Origin: Cryptomeria japonica
Taxonomy: Eukaryota > Streptophyta > Pinopsida > Cupressales > Cupressaceae
Length of the DNA stretch: 64,000 nucleotides
Direction of reading: 5' to 3'
Assembly (NCBI RefSeq): GCF_030272615.1
Contig: NC_081414.1
Span: 665,163,938-665,227,937 of the forward strand
Part shown: in pieces, positions 34,516-48,194 of the stretch
Position numbering within the stretch: the first letter of the stretch is position 1
Layout of the letters: each line of letters starts with the position of its first letter
Position numbers and translations under genes: made by a program
Notes under the pieces: model-generated
What the model was told of the DNA's origin: nothing
Database searches by the model: none
The model's input: only the letters and a program-made list of their open reading frames with translations

Positions 34516-34530
34516 AACACTGATACCAAT
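34516..34530 (-). other. primer binding site of copia B
   Basis: Read on the minus strand, TTGGTATCAGTG lies immediately downstream of the LTR terminus, the place and type expected for an initiator Met tRNA primer site. Confidence 0.75.
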
Positions 34531-35804
34531 TGTTAGACCCATGGTAGGACTAAGAGGGGTTGAAACAGTCTAGAATACTTCAAATCTAATCTAACCAATA
34601 TTAAACAATGGTTAACAACAACACTAAAAACATCAACCATCAACACATGAACACCAGATTTACATGGAAACCCCGATCAGGGAAAAACTACAATGAGAAT
34701 CATACACACTATAAATGTAATTTATTACAAATTCTTAGGCTTACAAGAAAGGAGAAACATGCACTTGATGGATTTCCAAGATTAAGGTGCACTATATTAG
34801 GGCAAGATACATGGACTTGCTCAACTGAGGCACACTATTTCAAGGCAAGATACAAAAGAGGTTGTCAATGGACCTATTGTCTTCTAGCAACAAAAAGAAT
34901 AGTAGACCCAATATGAGAAGAATATCTTGATCATAAAAATATCATTAACCTTTTGTTTCAAGCAACCAGCATCATGAAAAACATCTCTAATAATCACCTC
35001 TATCAAAACACAATGTCTCACTGAATGTATCACCTTCAAAGTTCTTCAAAAATGTTGACTTTTGCACATTTGTAGTCTCAAATTTCATTGCACATCATTC
35101 ACATTCGCTTCTCATCAATTCACATACTATCCCATGCACAAATCATACATCTTCACTCTTTAAATATAAGATAGATCATCAAAAACCTAATTAAGGGTTG
35201 GCTAAAAACAAAATAAGTCACCCAGACCAAAAATACCTAAAGCTATCCACTCCAAGAGAAAGAGGGGATCCAAAAATATCACAATTCATCCTCTTAAGTT
35301 GAATCCAATAACCCACACACACTAACACATCCTCCAAAGTCACCACCAAATGAATTGTGTAGATAAATAATAGGACTTAGCACTCAATCAGTCAAAAGAC
35401 ATCTTCCAATGTCAATCGCCCAACATGGTAAGACTCATAGCAATGTTCTAACTCAACCTTCAATGCATATCTAGACCAAAAATATGTGATCCAGACAAGA
35501 TAATCAAACCAAACACACCAAACCATAACATAACTGAATATACCAAGCACAACTCACTTTCGAAGCACAAACACCACCAAAGAAATGAACTAAAACACTA
35601 CATGAACCACACAAACATGTCCACAAAATTGCAACATAAGATTCAACATATCTAGAGGCAACCAAAGAATTTCCAAATCAATCTAGCAGATAGCCTTACT
35701 GTCAAAAATAGTAACAACCAACTTCTATACTCCATAAAACATGATCTTTACCATCAAGAGGAATGAAAATCATTCTACTAATGAGACACTAAATATTGTT
35801 TCAA
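34531..35804 (-). mobile_element. 5' LTR of copia B, truncated
   Basis: On the plus strand it begins TGTTAGACCCATGG next to the primer site and matches the copia A LTR from TCTAGAATACTTC onward. Similarity to A ends at about 35805 (AAATATTGTTTCAAGC), while A continues about 370 bp further, so the outer part is missing. Confidence 0.7.
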
Positions 35805-36440
35805 GCATTAAAATCAAAATAATGGTCAAATACTAAATCTGATATCCATATAATCGTGACCATGTGAAATATCATGAAGTGCTAATATAAATGAAATCTA
35901 TTTAACATGATGTATATGTCGATCTAAGGGTGGGTCTTGCACAATAATCTTTACAAGCTATTATGAGAGGTCTATATGTTGAGAATTTTTGAGAAAGTTG
36001 CCTATATTTTTTGTTGTTGAATGAAACTATACCTCATGGTAACATGTACCAGATGATGAGTTGTATTAAATAGTGAATAGGTGGAGGCAATGGTTGAGAT
36101 CATTATTACACATTTTTTATGTAACATTTATTAAGTAAAGATGATGGGTTTATGATATTACTATGTAATTAATGTTATTGTATTCTATTTTATATGGGAT
36201 TTATTTTCATGTCTTATGTGGGAATTCATTACCATTTGAATTACATGGCAACCATTAACATTATGTTTTGTTACTTCTCATCTCATGTGATAAGATTATT
36301 ATCCACATGGAGTAGGCAATGAGATGTATACACATTACATACCAAATGCTAGGATCAAAATTCTTAAGCGAATTCATTAGGATAAGCATTAATTGAAAAT
36401 GTATGATGTTGATCTGGTGGGTTTGAAAAGTTTATAATTA
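35805..36440. repeat. ~635-bp direct repeat, right copy
   Basis: This is the partner of 32500-33137, in the same orientation. It begins exactly where LTR B is cut. Confidence 0.9.
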
Positions 36441-39400
36441 CATCATATAGTTTGTTGAGAAGAATGAATAGATCTACAAAATTTATGAAATTTTTTGATC
36501 TTATCTTGTACTAAATACTCTATAAACAATAAAAATTGTCTCCCCTAAATATGAGGTGCTAGTTGGATTGATTTGATATAAAGAATCTATCATATATTCA
36601 TTAAACATAAAACACCATAAGTTTAATAGTACTCAAACCTACTTATAGTAATTTAAGAAATATAGATTGTTTGATTTATGTGAATGTTTAGATATCAATA
36701 TGTAATGATTAGAACATTATTTCTACTATTTTTATTTGAATATATTTGCATATTGTTAAGAATGTTAGAATGTCTATATGTGATTACCAAGACAACAATA
36801 CATTGTATATTGTATCCTTAAATGATTCCTAGTTTTTGAGGAATTTGAACTATATTGCCTGTTGTGAGACATTTGAGCTTTTAAATTTCAATGTAAACAT
36901 ATCTGTATGAACTTGGGAGATAATAGATGGGTTTCAAATATGGGTAACTAGAGAATCATAGGTTACTTTTTCAAGTTTAGCAATTAATATTCATTAAATT
37001 TTGAATATATATGTATAGTACTTTATTTGATTTATTATTCTTTACCATATCATGTAATTTGAGGACATGTTCATTAGATATAGCATGATAGGTTTTCAAA
37101 GATTACATGTTGCACCATATCTTGTCTTCCATGACATCTTCAACTTTCTCAATAATCTTTGTTAAAGGGTCATGCTTATCAAATTTGGAGCAAGGTTAGA
37201 AAAGCTTATTGCTTTATGCATGGTTGGAAGAGCACCCTAATGAGTTTTCTCTCCTCACTATATATTCAAAAAATATTTACTTCAAAAAAAATATTAGGTG
37301 TTGTATTTATTTAATACTTTTGTAAATGGTCCTCTGAATGCATGTTGATTGTAAAAGAACTAGGTCCTAAATGTATATCAAGATCTATGTTGTCTAGCTT
37401 GTTGTAACATTCAATGTTGGATATTCTTTTAGAAAAAAAATTATTATTTTAAGCATCTATTTGATAATTAATAATGATTGTTTTTGTTCAAATATTTTTT
37501 AAATTTTATTATGTAATCATTTTATTATATTATATTATATTTTAATAGAAAGTGATCCTTACATGGAATATTTCTTTTGTGGTCGTCAAACATTTTTGTT
37601 AGTCCTATGACATCATAGTATGTTAATATTTTTTTTCTTGATCGTTAAAGTCTACTTGAATGGATTTTCCCTTAGTTGCAAGCTTTTTAGTTGTTTCTCA
37701 AGTTTCTTCAACTATTTAACCTCATCTAATCTTCCTTGGCGATTGATCTTCCAGTTCAAAATTTTGATAGATTATTTTCCTTGATTATGTCGTATATTGT
37801 TTTATAATAGCACGAAATAACTCTTCTTTAGCCATGAGATCTTTTTCTATTTAATGAAATAAGGAATAGACCTTATTTATATGTCATGTTTTGTCAAGCC
37901 TTGATTAATTCTTTGATCTTGTTGGTGCTTAAATATATCAACTATTACCATCCCTTAGTGATTTTTTTTACACATCTTCTTGGAGGGAAATCGGAGTTGA
38001 AGAGATTATATTTTTAGCAACATACCTATATAGAATGATTATTCTCAAATGTCGGGAGGTTGGCTCAAGAGAGTAGGTAGTTTATCTTGTTCATAAGAGA
38101 GGAAGGAAACTTTGACACATGAAATAAGAGACAAGAAATATTTGTTGAGAGAACAATATAAACCTTGATTGCACCAAGTTGAAAAGAGCAAGTTATTGTG
38201 ATGGAAGTTAGGCTATGTCAAAATCCTCATTGAGTGAGAAGTAAAGTAAAGAAAGTGTTGCTATAGAATAATGCATTATGTAAGAAAATTGAAACAAGCA
38301 ACAAGAATTTAATAGAATTATATTTGCATTTACTGCTTTCATTATGCATTTAAGTGTATGTTGTTTGAGTAGGCTACAAGATCGTCCGGTTGTCTTTTAA
38401 TAGACCTCCTAGTCTCGCCTACACTACTATAAGCCCATCAAGTACATATATATAAGGGATAGATGTGTTTCCCAATTTATTTTAATTTATTTTATGATAA
38501 TTGCAAAACCCATTAAAACCCATAGCATGAATCATTGTCCCACTATGAAGCCAAATTTGTATTTTCTCTATATTAGAAGGTTCATTGTAGAAGTGTTATT
38601 GCTTACACAAATATTTTAATAGATCTTCTTTGAGGAGATAATTGGACACAATCGATTTTCCTAAATCAAATCTCCATGGATTGCTAAAAAAGACACGTTT
38701 AAACAATTTATCAAAACATAATCAAACAAATCTTACCTTGTATTAGGAATATCTCTCTTTAATATATACTATTGCATCAATTAAACTCCTTTCTCTAATA
38801 GCTTATCTGAGTTTTTTAGTAATTTGAAAAATTAATAGATCAAATGTTGATTCTTGACTACTTTAAATACTTAGAAGACATTATAAATGTAAATAAATGT
38901 TTTTCTACGATTTTTAATTTCCAATATCCTAACCCAAAAAAAGTTCTTTAGGCAAACAAAATAACCCACAATTCCTTTATAGCTGATACCCCTCACTTTT
39001 ACCCTTTAATTTTACTTCTATAGTGAAGAGAATAGCAAATGATTGTATAGACATGGATAACTTAACTTACTGAAAAAAGTCCATCGGATTGGAAATATTT
39101 GGGTCTTTCATTTGAGAAAATGAAAACGATGTTTTTTAAATTCCCAAGTGCTCTAGTCACCTTTTATCGGAATCAAATGTTTGTACAACTCACGTGAATT
39201 TTTTACAAAGTATGTTTTCTTGAATTGTAAGGCTAGGAATTCATAGAATGATCAAATAAAGAGCTGATAGCTCACACATTGTAAAATTAGCTCATTATTA
39301 TTAATTGTCTTATGTTCTTAACCTTGTTTTTTCTTTCTTTAAACATGTTTCAAATTTGACTACTAATCAATTTTAGTCAGAAAGGTGCTCACCTACTTGA

Positions 39401-42400
39401 AAGACCAATGTGATGCAATGAAGAACTTCCATGTGTCTTTCATAATGCTAGAGTAAATGTGGGGTGGGGTCATCGAGTTGGTAGCAAAGAAACCTCGAGC
39501 AAATATGGAACATGCATGATTTTAGAGTGTAAAGGGGAACTCAATGGATCACATGGGCACACAAACACAAGACAACATTTTAATAAACAAGGAATGTATC
39601 AAGAAATTTGGCTACCATTAGTTGTAGGCACTTCCCAATATGAGGGGGTTGTCACTTGATGATGGCATACACATAAAAGCGATGACTTATTGCAGCTAGT
39701 AAAGCAATTCACTGGTAGAACATAACACAAAAGAACAAGGGAATGAAATTAGACAAAATTAGGACCACATCATATCTTGAAATTCATGAACATACTAGGA
39801 GACCATAAAACCAATACAGGTGAGAAAGAAACACTTATGAAAGCGGGGATCAAGGAAAGAATTAGGATATATACAACTCAAATTATACGGATTTCAATTC
39901 TATTTTGATTTTAATCATCATATAAAATTAAAAGTAGGAGAACCTCATTGTAAGGCTAGTGAATAATTTCATGAAAGCTTTGAAGGGGAGAATAAGGGGA
40001 TGGATTTTAGGGACAAGGAGATCAAGAACCTAAATTTAGGGATGACAAGGAGGAAATCAATTGCTAGCATAAATATTTATGATTAGGTCTAAGGGTGAAG
40101 CCTCTTATTGTTGCTTCTCCTATTATAGGCCTACTCTTCATATATAGCTATGAGCAATAAGACTATATAGAGTTCAGTTTGGCTAACACTCATGTCTATG
40201 ACTATAGATAGTTATAGTGCTCTCTATATATCCATAGATGGTAGCCCCAATGTTTATATTAGATAATGGATGGGCACCCCTTAGAAACTTATAGATGATA
40301 TATCAATGATAGGGAAACCATTTGCATCCCTCTATATCTATAACATCGACCACTAAGCCCAAATTAAGGCCTTCTAGACCACACAAGCTTTCATGTTGCA
40401 CACCTTTTTTCATGTTTTATCACAATGTATTTTCTGACACAAGTCCTCGCTATTTTTAACCAAATCTTCATCCTATAGAGAACTATATTTATATCTTTTT
40501 AGGGTTTGTGGTATCAATGGGGCCCATTAACATTTGAAGGTTAGAGTTAGTGAATTAGCTTTTGAAAAAAAAAGTTTTAAATAAAAATTGGTATTTTTTA
40601 CATCCTAAAGATTTTGAGATAGTGAAGGTGATTAACAAAGTCTATGTGTCATTTCAAGGAATCCTCCACATCCGCCAACATACTCAACAATGGGGAAATC
40701 CCATAAATGTCCTCTCTACAAAGAGATCATCTTAGAGAATTTTTTCCTCTAGTAGTAGTGGTGGTACTAGGGTAAGGGATGGCCACAAGGATGGTGGAGG
40801 AACATTTCTACATCCTAGGGGCATCCCCATCCCATAAATGCACCCATTTTGGTGGGATGTGCTACTATGGAACAATTGGCGACTAGAGAGGGATGATACT
40901 TTGACATTGGAAGGATTTGAAGATATAGGCAAATTTATGCTCTACTATTTTGTTTTCAAGTGCTTTTTGATTCAACTATATACTTTTTTTGCATTGATAT
41001 TTCAAATTACATGTAATCCAGCTCTTATTTTCTACCTCGTCATAATAATTAATCATAAAGTGTGATTTGAAATATTGATGCAAAGGAATGTACATAATTG
41101 AATCCAAAAGCACTCAAAAACATCTGCATGAACTGCAAAGAAATTAGTCTTACACTTTCTTGTTTTATGAATATTCCTTTGTATGATGACAAAAACACAA
41201 CCATGCACACTAAACAACACACTCTTGTATTCAAATTCAAAGTCATCACTTGTCTATACCATTAAAATCCTATTTTAAAATATTTTTCTATATAAACCAA
41301 AGATCGAATAAAATATTGTTTCGTATTAGGTTACATTTTGTCCAATAAAGCAAGCTTCCTAGGTGCAAGTTTACATAAAGAATAGAAATTACAAGTTAAA
41401 TAAGGAAAATAGGTGCATATGCAAATAGTAAAAGCTTTTTGATTCTCAAGCACAATGAACATCTCATTTGTTAATTGTAAATTTAGCATGCCTAAAAAAT
41501 ACTATAATGAATTTACTAGCTTTTGCTCATTATGCAATGATAATATCAAGTTATTTTGCAACTAAAGAACTAGCCATTTAGATTCATCAAGGTCAATTGG
41601 GCTGATAATCTAGTTCATCAAATTACTTGGCAAATATCATGGCTTTTGTTGAAGAATCTCACTTTCATGTTTCCAATCTGATAAGTGTCTTGTGCTGAAG
41701 TTAAAAAACACATAATGCAAATTCCAAGTGTACATAAATTTATCTATTGCCCAATACACAAAATTCTACTAAACTACTTTAAGAGGTATTGTTTCATTAT
41801 CGTTAAAATAAATCCTCAACAATTTACATATAAATTATGATATTTCAAAATGCAAAACTACTTTTAAAACTTACAAAATTAGATATCAATCTTATGCTAA
41901 AAGTTCTCTAAATGCAAGTTAACTCAAACTCTACACAATCTCCATCTTTTTGGTTGGGAAACGAATGTTATGAGATATCGCAATCATGGTTCATTCCCAA
42001 GAATGCTACTACTCATGCATTTGTATGCTTGTAAACATGGAAGCATGTACACTAAAGGAGAGGACCCAATAGTTGAGCATCCTACCTTCATGCTTCTCAA
42101 AATCCTACATAGAAATTTCGAATCACTCCTAATTTTTTACAATAGCCTATCTAACAAGTACCCTACTTATAAATAAGTTTTTAGGGCCACATCATCAAAT
42201 ATGATGCCACATGAACATGCTTTTAAGGCCCCAAAGAGTCAGACTACTTGTGCACTAAGTCATGTTTTATTGGTGCACTAATGTGGCATAACATGATTTG
42301 TTGCTTTTTAGATCTAAGGAATAGATTTCATTCAACTATGGGTAGTCATCATCAATACTAACAACTTTAAAGTCACAACAATTGGTGCAATATTGTCAAA

Positions 42401-42730
42401 AAAAATAGGCATTAAATCAACACGTGCTATAACAACTATTAGAACGTACTCAACTATGAATCCTTCCCCTAGTGCTCAAAGTGAGATCTGAACCAAAGTC
42501 TTCATAAATGTGATGCTCCTTTAAGATTATAGCACACCAACCGGACCAAAATGATACCGTATTATACAATCCTAAGCCATTTATCAATTTCAGACCTGAA
42601 GCACATAATTATCAAATAATCGAACAAGATTAGTCATGCATGCATGAACAATTCTTTCAGGACATATGAAGTTGCTTGGTTGTTTCTGTATTATTATATA
42701 CACATGGCTCCTCTTGCTATCTACAAAACT
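36441..42730. other. AT-rich intergenic DNA without recognised genes
   Basis: Open frames are short and do not resemble proteins. I found no LTR termini, RNA genes or satellites apart from the foldback at 40955-41120. Old, unrecognisable repeats may be present. Confidence 0.5.
40955..41120. repeat. foldback (MITE-like) inverted repeat
   Basis: An arm at about 40959-41012 (GTGCTTTTTGATTCAACTAT onward) pairs with 41060-41117 (TGATTTGAAATATTGATGCA to AAAAGCACT) at roughly 80% identity around a ~48-bp loop. Confidence 0.7.
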
Positions 42731-42871
42731 GCTTATGTCACCTAAAGATCTGCATTAAGCTCACATTTCCTTTTTATTTCCAGTATAAACAGCATCAGTC
42801 ATCTAATTCAAGTTACAAAAAAAATAAACTTAAAAGAGAATTATTTCTCGAATCCTAGTTATCACATAAAA
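42731..42871. repeat. ~140-bp direct repeat flanking copia C, left copy
   Basis: It matches 48195-48340: GCTTATGTCACCTAAAGATC against GCTTGATCACCTAAGGATC, and later TCATCTAATTC against ACATCTAATTC. It ends exactly at the LTR start. Confidence 0.75.
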
Positions 42872-42919
42872 TGTTTGCGATAACTCAATCATGAGCAAAT
42901 AGTACCAAACCAGTACTGA

Positions 42920-42941
42920 GGGGGGGGGGGGGGGGGGGGGG
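42920..42941 (+). repeat. 22-nt G homopolymer
   Basis: An uninterrupted run of 22 G lies inside the LTR; the related LTR at 24960 has 8 G at the same place. Length may be affected by assembly error. Confidence 0.85.
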
Positions 42942-43852
42942 TGAATCAGTACAGGCAAAAACCACTATCTTAAACTAGTTTGACAACAAACACTTCAAAA
43001 GGCTAGCAGACAGAGATACTGGTTTGAAACAGAGTGCAACCGATAAAGCTAAGAATGTCTGAGACAAGCATTAACTAGTTACTCACTTAGCCTTTCACTC
43101 AACTTGAGACTACACTACCATTTCACCCTTATGCATAAACAGGTGATCTATCATCAGATCATAATAACATCTTAGTTCAACATGTTTTATTGACAGGCAT
43201 AAAACACAGAACCATCATATGCTTGACAAACAAAAACAAAGCATCACAAGATAAAAGCATCACACATGACACACATTTTTTCACATGGAAACCCAACTGG
43301 GAAAAACCACAGTGGGAATGAATACCCACAAACTGTTTTGAACTCTTTGGAAGTCCGCTCTGTTAGGAGCCTTGTCCGGTTAGAGACATTACAATAGGTT
43401 CTGCTAGGAACTGATCCTGTTAGACATCACCCGGTTAAGGGATGGCCATAATACCCGATTAAGGGTTAAACCCTGTTAAAGGTTACCTTGTTAGAGGATT
43501 TCAAGAACTCAATAGCTAAAGGACTTCAAACTCAGTAGCTTAAAGTTACCCTATTAAAGGATTTATAGCAAGTCGGTTAAGGCTACCCTGTTAAGGGATT
43601 TTCCAACTGTTGAGGTGGTTAGAGATCAATAGGTATTACAATGATCTGGTAATAGCACTCAATGCCAATGCAGATCCACTTAAGCTCCTCTTCTCCTTCT
43701 GCACTTACACTCTACAGGCATCACTTCTTTCTTTCTAGTCTGGCAAGAATCACGTATCCCTTCTCTTGGATATGCACACACAACTTTTGCCAACAACCCT
43801 AGAAAGAGTCACAATGTTGACCTTATAGAAAATAGTTAGGTTGGAAGCATAA

Positions 43853-43874
43853 ACCCTAAACCCTAAACCTAATA
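43853..43874. repeat. short telomere-like motif in the LTR
   Basis: TAAACCCTAAACCCTAAACC gives almost three CCCTAAA units. It lies in the copia C LTR; as a telo-box it could also act as a promoter element. Confidence 0.6.
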
Positions 43875-44595
43875 GGTTAAGGAATTCAAATGGTTCAATC
43901 CTAACCGTTGAGCATACTGCATTAATCTCCATCATTCATTTTCCGCCATTTTCATGGTGGCTGATAACCCATCACACGTTATCTTCGTTTTACAGTCTTC
44001 TCATATTCCCAAGGTAGATAGGCAAGATCTTCTTCATGCACGATCCTTCATGCACACAAGGCTTACATGGCAACACAATCTTGTTCTTTGTTATCATGCT
44101 AACTCATCGCACAAAGTCATCGGTTGAGCCACACAGGCTTGAAGCACTTTAACTGGAAACCCTAAAGTTGAGACTACGAACCAGTAGTCATTCAATGCTT
44201 CCATGTGCCGGTTCCCATAACCATATGTCGGTTCACCTTTGAACAAGCACACCGCTTCACTTTGGCACAAATGTCGATTCACAGTGTTATATCGGTTCTC
44301 ACATATGCCGGTTCACACCTTTGCAACATATTGACATCAATGACAACATACAATGTCATTATGTCCACATACCGGTTCCCATAATGCCAACAATCTCCCC
44401 CTTTAGCATTGATGGCAATATACACAGATATATCTCCGCTTCACATCTTCTCCCCCTTTGACAACAATGTCAAAGTGGAGGCACAAGCTTCCCTGTTCCA
44501 TTATGCTGCTCCCCCTGAGGAGTAGCATCTTTCAACACATCAATCCCCAAAAAAATGTGACTATGCAATAACTGACTGATGTGGAGCATATGCTT

Positions 44596-47500
44596 TTAGT
44601 TCACCTCCTGAAGGGGCAGAACCCCTAATTCACCTCTTAAGTATGTAAATGTAGTCTTTGGGAGTTGCTTGGTGAATATGTCTGCTAACTGCTCCTGACT
44701 AGGAACATGTTCCAGTGCAATCTCTTTGTTCTGAACCTTTTCCCTCAAGAAATGATACTTAAGCTCAAAGTGCTTAGTTCTAGAATGTAAAACCGGATTC
44801 TTGGGGATATTAATTGCACTAGTATTGTGACAAAATATACTTACCGGTTCAGATACAGGAACTTTGAAGTCATTCAATACATGCTTCATCCAAATTGTCT
44901 AAGTGGAGTTCATGAAGGCTGCAACATACTCCGCTTCCGCTGTAGACTGAGAGATACAACTCTGCTTTTTACTCATCCAGGAGACCAGTCTACCGCCAAG
45001 GAAGAATGCACCACCGGTTGTGCTCTTCCGGTCATCTACATTACCAGCCCAATCAGTATCTGTGAACACTTTCAAGTTGAAATCCTTGCTATATGGATAC
45101 CATAATCCATAGTCAACAGTTCCCTTCAGATACCTAAGAATCCGCTTGACTGCAACCAAGTGGGATTCTCTTGGACTTTTATGGAACCTTGCAGTAATGC
45201 CAACTACATGTGCAATATCTGGTCTGCTATGCACTACATAATGCAATTTACCAATCATTGATCGGTATTCCTTCTCATCAACCAATGCTGAGTCATCCTC
45301 TTTGAATAGTTTACAACCGGTCACCATCGGTGTACCAACCGGTTATCTTCCATGTCAAAGGTCTTCAACACCTCTTTGACATACTTGGACTGAGTGATGA
45401 AGATTCATCTCTCATCTGCTAGACCTGCAGTCTAATGAAGAACTTAATCTCACCTATGAGTGACATCTCAAACTCTTTCTTCATCTCATCTGCAAACTCA
45501 TGACTCATCTTGTCATCTCCACCGAAGATAATGTCATCAACAAATACCTCACAGATCAGGATCTAATCTCCTTCAGACTTCAAGTAGATATTGCTATCTT
45601 CACTTGTTCTCTCAAATCCAATTTTCACAAGATGGGAATGCAGACGTTCATACCATGCTCTAGGTGCTTGCTTTAAACCATATAAGGCTTTATGTAGCCT
45701 ACACACCATGTCACTATCTTCAGATAGGGCAAACCCATCTGGTTGCTCTATATACACCTCCTCTTCAAGTGCACCATTTAGGAATGCAGATTTTACATCC
45801 ATTTGATATACTTTGAAGCCTTTAAAAGCTGCATATGCTAGAAGCATACGAACTCCTTCCAATCTGGCTACAGGAGCAAAGGTTTCACCATAGTCTTCTC
45901 CTTCTTCTTGGGCATATCCTTTGCACACCAGTCTGGCTTTGTTTCTAATCACTGTGCCACCCTCATTCAACTTATTTCTGAAGACCCATTTGGTACCAAT
46001 GACATTTTTGTGCTCTAGTCTGGGCACCAAGGACCATGTACCATTTTTCTCTATCTGATCAAGTTCCTCTTCCATTGCCTTGATCCAGTCTTCATCCTTA
46101 TGTGCCTCTTTGAATGTTTTAGGCTCGAATTTAGAGATCATGCATGAGTTTTCTCTGACTTTTCTTCTTGTAAGGATTCCTGCATCCTTATCTCCTATGA
46201 TCTACTTAGGATCATGATTCAGCTTGACATACTGAGGAATGGTCTTGATAGATTCCTCTTGCTTTTCTTCTTCATCCTCATCTCCATCAGTATCAGCATC
46301 TACATCTGTCGGTGTAGGAACATTGTTACTGGTACTCGGTTGACTAACAACCGGTTCCCAGAAGGTTGCAACCGATTCACTTACCGCTTGCTCACTACCG
46401 GTTTCCTCAGTTTTCTCAGAGGTTTCATCAACTCTTACATTGATGCTTTCCACAATTCTCTGAGTCCTATTGTTGAAACACTTGAGAGCTTTGCTCTTGG
46501 TGGAATATCCTAGGAATATTCCCTCATCACATTTCACATCAAATTTGCTCTGGTGTTCACTTCTCTTGATGTAACATTTGTTACCAAACATTCTAAAGTA
46601 GCTAATCATAGGTTTCTTACCAGTCCAATACTCATAAGGAGTTTTATCCTTACCTTTCTTGATAAGTACCCGGTTCATTGTGTAGACTGTAGTGCTCACC
46701 GCTTCTCTCCAAAAGGTGTGAGCTACCTTTCCTTGAATCAACATGGTTCTAGCTGCTTCAACCACAGTTCGGTTATTCCTCTCTGCTAGGCCATTCTGAT
46801 GTGGAGTCCGGGGGGCAGGCAATTGCCTCTTGATGCCATGTTCTTCACAGTACTTGTTGAATTCACCAGAAGTGAATTCCCCTCCTTGATCAGTTCTCAG
46901 GCACTTGACCCTTTTACCACATTCCTTCTCCACTAATGCTCTGAAAGCTTTAAACTTTACAAAGGCTTCAGACTTGTCTTTCAAGAATGTGACCCACATC
47001 ATTCTTGAGCAATCATCAGTGAGAATCATGAAGTACCTATCACCCTGCACACTCCTAGTTTTCATAGGACCACACAAATCAGTATGCACAAGATCAAGCA
47101 AATTGTCAACAGTGAAAGATTTACCTTTAAAGGTTGAGGAAGACATTTTCCCCAATTGACACTCTCTGCACAAGGTATTATCCGGTTTGCTTAGCACCGG
47201 CAACCCTCTAACTTCCTTGATCTTACTGGCCTTTACAATGTTATCAAAGTTTACATGGTAGAGTCTCCTATGCCATATCCAACTATCATCAAATTTAGCC
47301 ATAAAACATGTACTTATATTTGCATTCAGATGAAATAGGTTACCTTTGGTCTGCATGCCGATGGCCACCAATTCACCATCTTTTCCTTTGATTCTGCAAA
47401 CTCCATTCTTGAATTCTAGAGTGAGGCCACTGTCATTCAACTGAGCAACACTCAGAAGGTTGTGTCTGCGACCATCAACCCAGTACACATTGTTAGCACT

Positions 47501-47842
47501 ACTCTTTCCATTCAGAGAGATGGACCCTTTGCTTTTGACCATGCATGGTGCATCATTGCCAAAGCAAACCACACCACCATCATACTCCTCCAAAGATAGA
47601 AACTTGCTCTGGTCACCAGTCATATGGTGAGAACAGCCACTTTCAATGATCCACTCATTGGAATTATCAAACTGGGAGACAAGAGCCTTCTTGTCTGACA
47701 CATCTTCTTTGACAGCAACAAACACAATATCTTCATTTTCTTCATCCTCTAATTCTTCATCTATGACACCTTCATCAACTGCCACAAAACAATTTCTTCG
47801 GTTTCCTCCTTTGAATTTCTTGAACCTTTCTGGTTTGTCATA
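44596..47842 (-). pseudogene. copia C pol: protease, integrase, RT, RNase H, four TAG stops
   Basis: The best-preserved polyprotein in the window. From high to low: protease motif IIESGCSHHMTG (about 47640), with Glu in place of the catalytic Asp of DSG; GAG-pre-integrase with HRRLYH and CRECQ (about 47180-47260); integrase core with VHTDLCGP, RTDQGGEF and NGLAERNN (the D, D and E); RT from KNGTWSLVP through KSAFLNG and [15 protein letters not shown] to FVDDIIFGG (about 45530); RNase H with FTDTDWAG, DRKSTTGG and LADIFTKQLP (ending 44596). Stops are TAG at 46202, 45563, 45419 and 44899; one frameshift lies near 45345. Gag is almost entirely missing because the 5' side is deleted. Confidence 0.95.
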
Positions 47843-48194
47843 GGCAAGATCTTCTTCATGCATGATCCTTCATGCACACAAGGCTTACGTGGCAACACGA
47901 TCTTATTCTTTGTTATCATGCTAACTCATCACACAAAGTCATCGGTTGAGCCACACAAGCTTGAAGCACTTCGACCGGAAACCCTAAAGTTGAGACTACG
48001 AACCAGTAGTCATTCAACACTTCCATGTGCCGGTTCACCTTTGAACAAGCACACTGCTTCACTTTGGCACAAATGTCGGTTCACAATATTATACCGGTTC
48101 TCACATATGCCGGTTCACACTTTTGCAACATATTGACATCAATGACAACATACAATGTAATTGTGTCCACATACCAGTTCTCATAATGCCAATA
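47843..48194 (-). mobile_element. truncated 5' LTR of copia C
   Basis: About 350 bp match the inner end of the 3' LTR (roughly 44025-44392), including GAAACCCTAAAGTTGAGAC. The match stops at AGATCTTGCCTAT, where sequence jumps into the gag-protease region, so the rest of the LTR, the primer site and most of gag were lost in one deletion. The terminus is mutated, ending CCAATA instead of CCAACA. Confidence 0.85.

Larger units (their letters stand above)
42872..44392 (-). mobile_element. 3' LTR of copia C
   Basis: On the plus strand it runs from TGTTTGCGATAACTC to ATAATGCCAACA, about 1.52 kb, and abuts the minus-strand polypurine tract AAAGGGGGAGAT (44393-44404). The inner part is duplicated at 47843-48194. 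It is rich in CCGGTT motifs, and a GTGAATCAGTA block links it to the solo LTR at 24960. Confidence 0.8.

Noticed and set aside
43853-43874. True interstitial telomere
   Set aside because: Fewer than three repeat units inside an LTR; a telo-box or chance is more likely.
46214-47843. Plus-strand ORFs opposite copia C
   Set aside because: They are shadows of the well-supported minus-strand pol.
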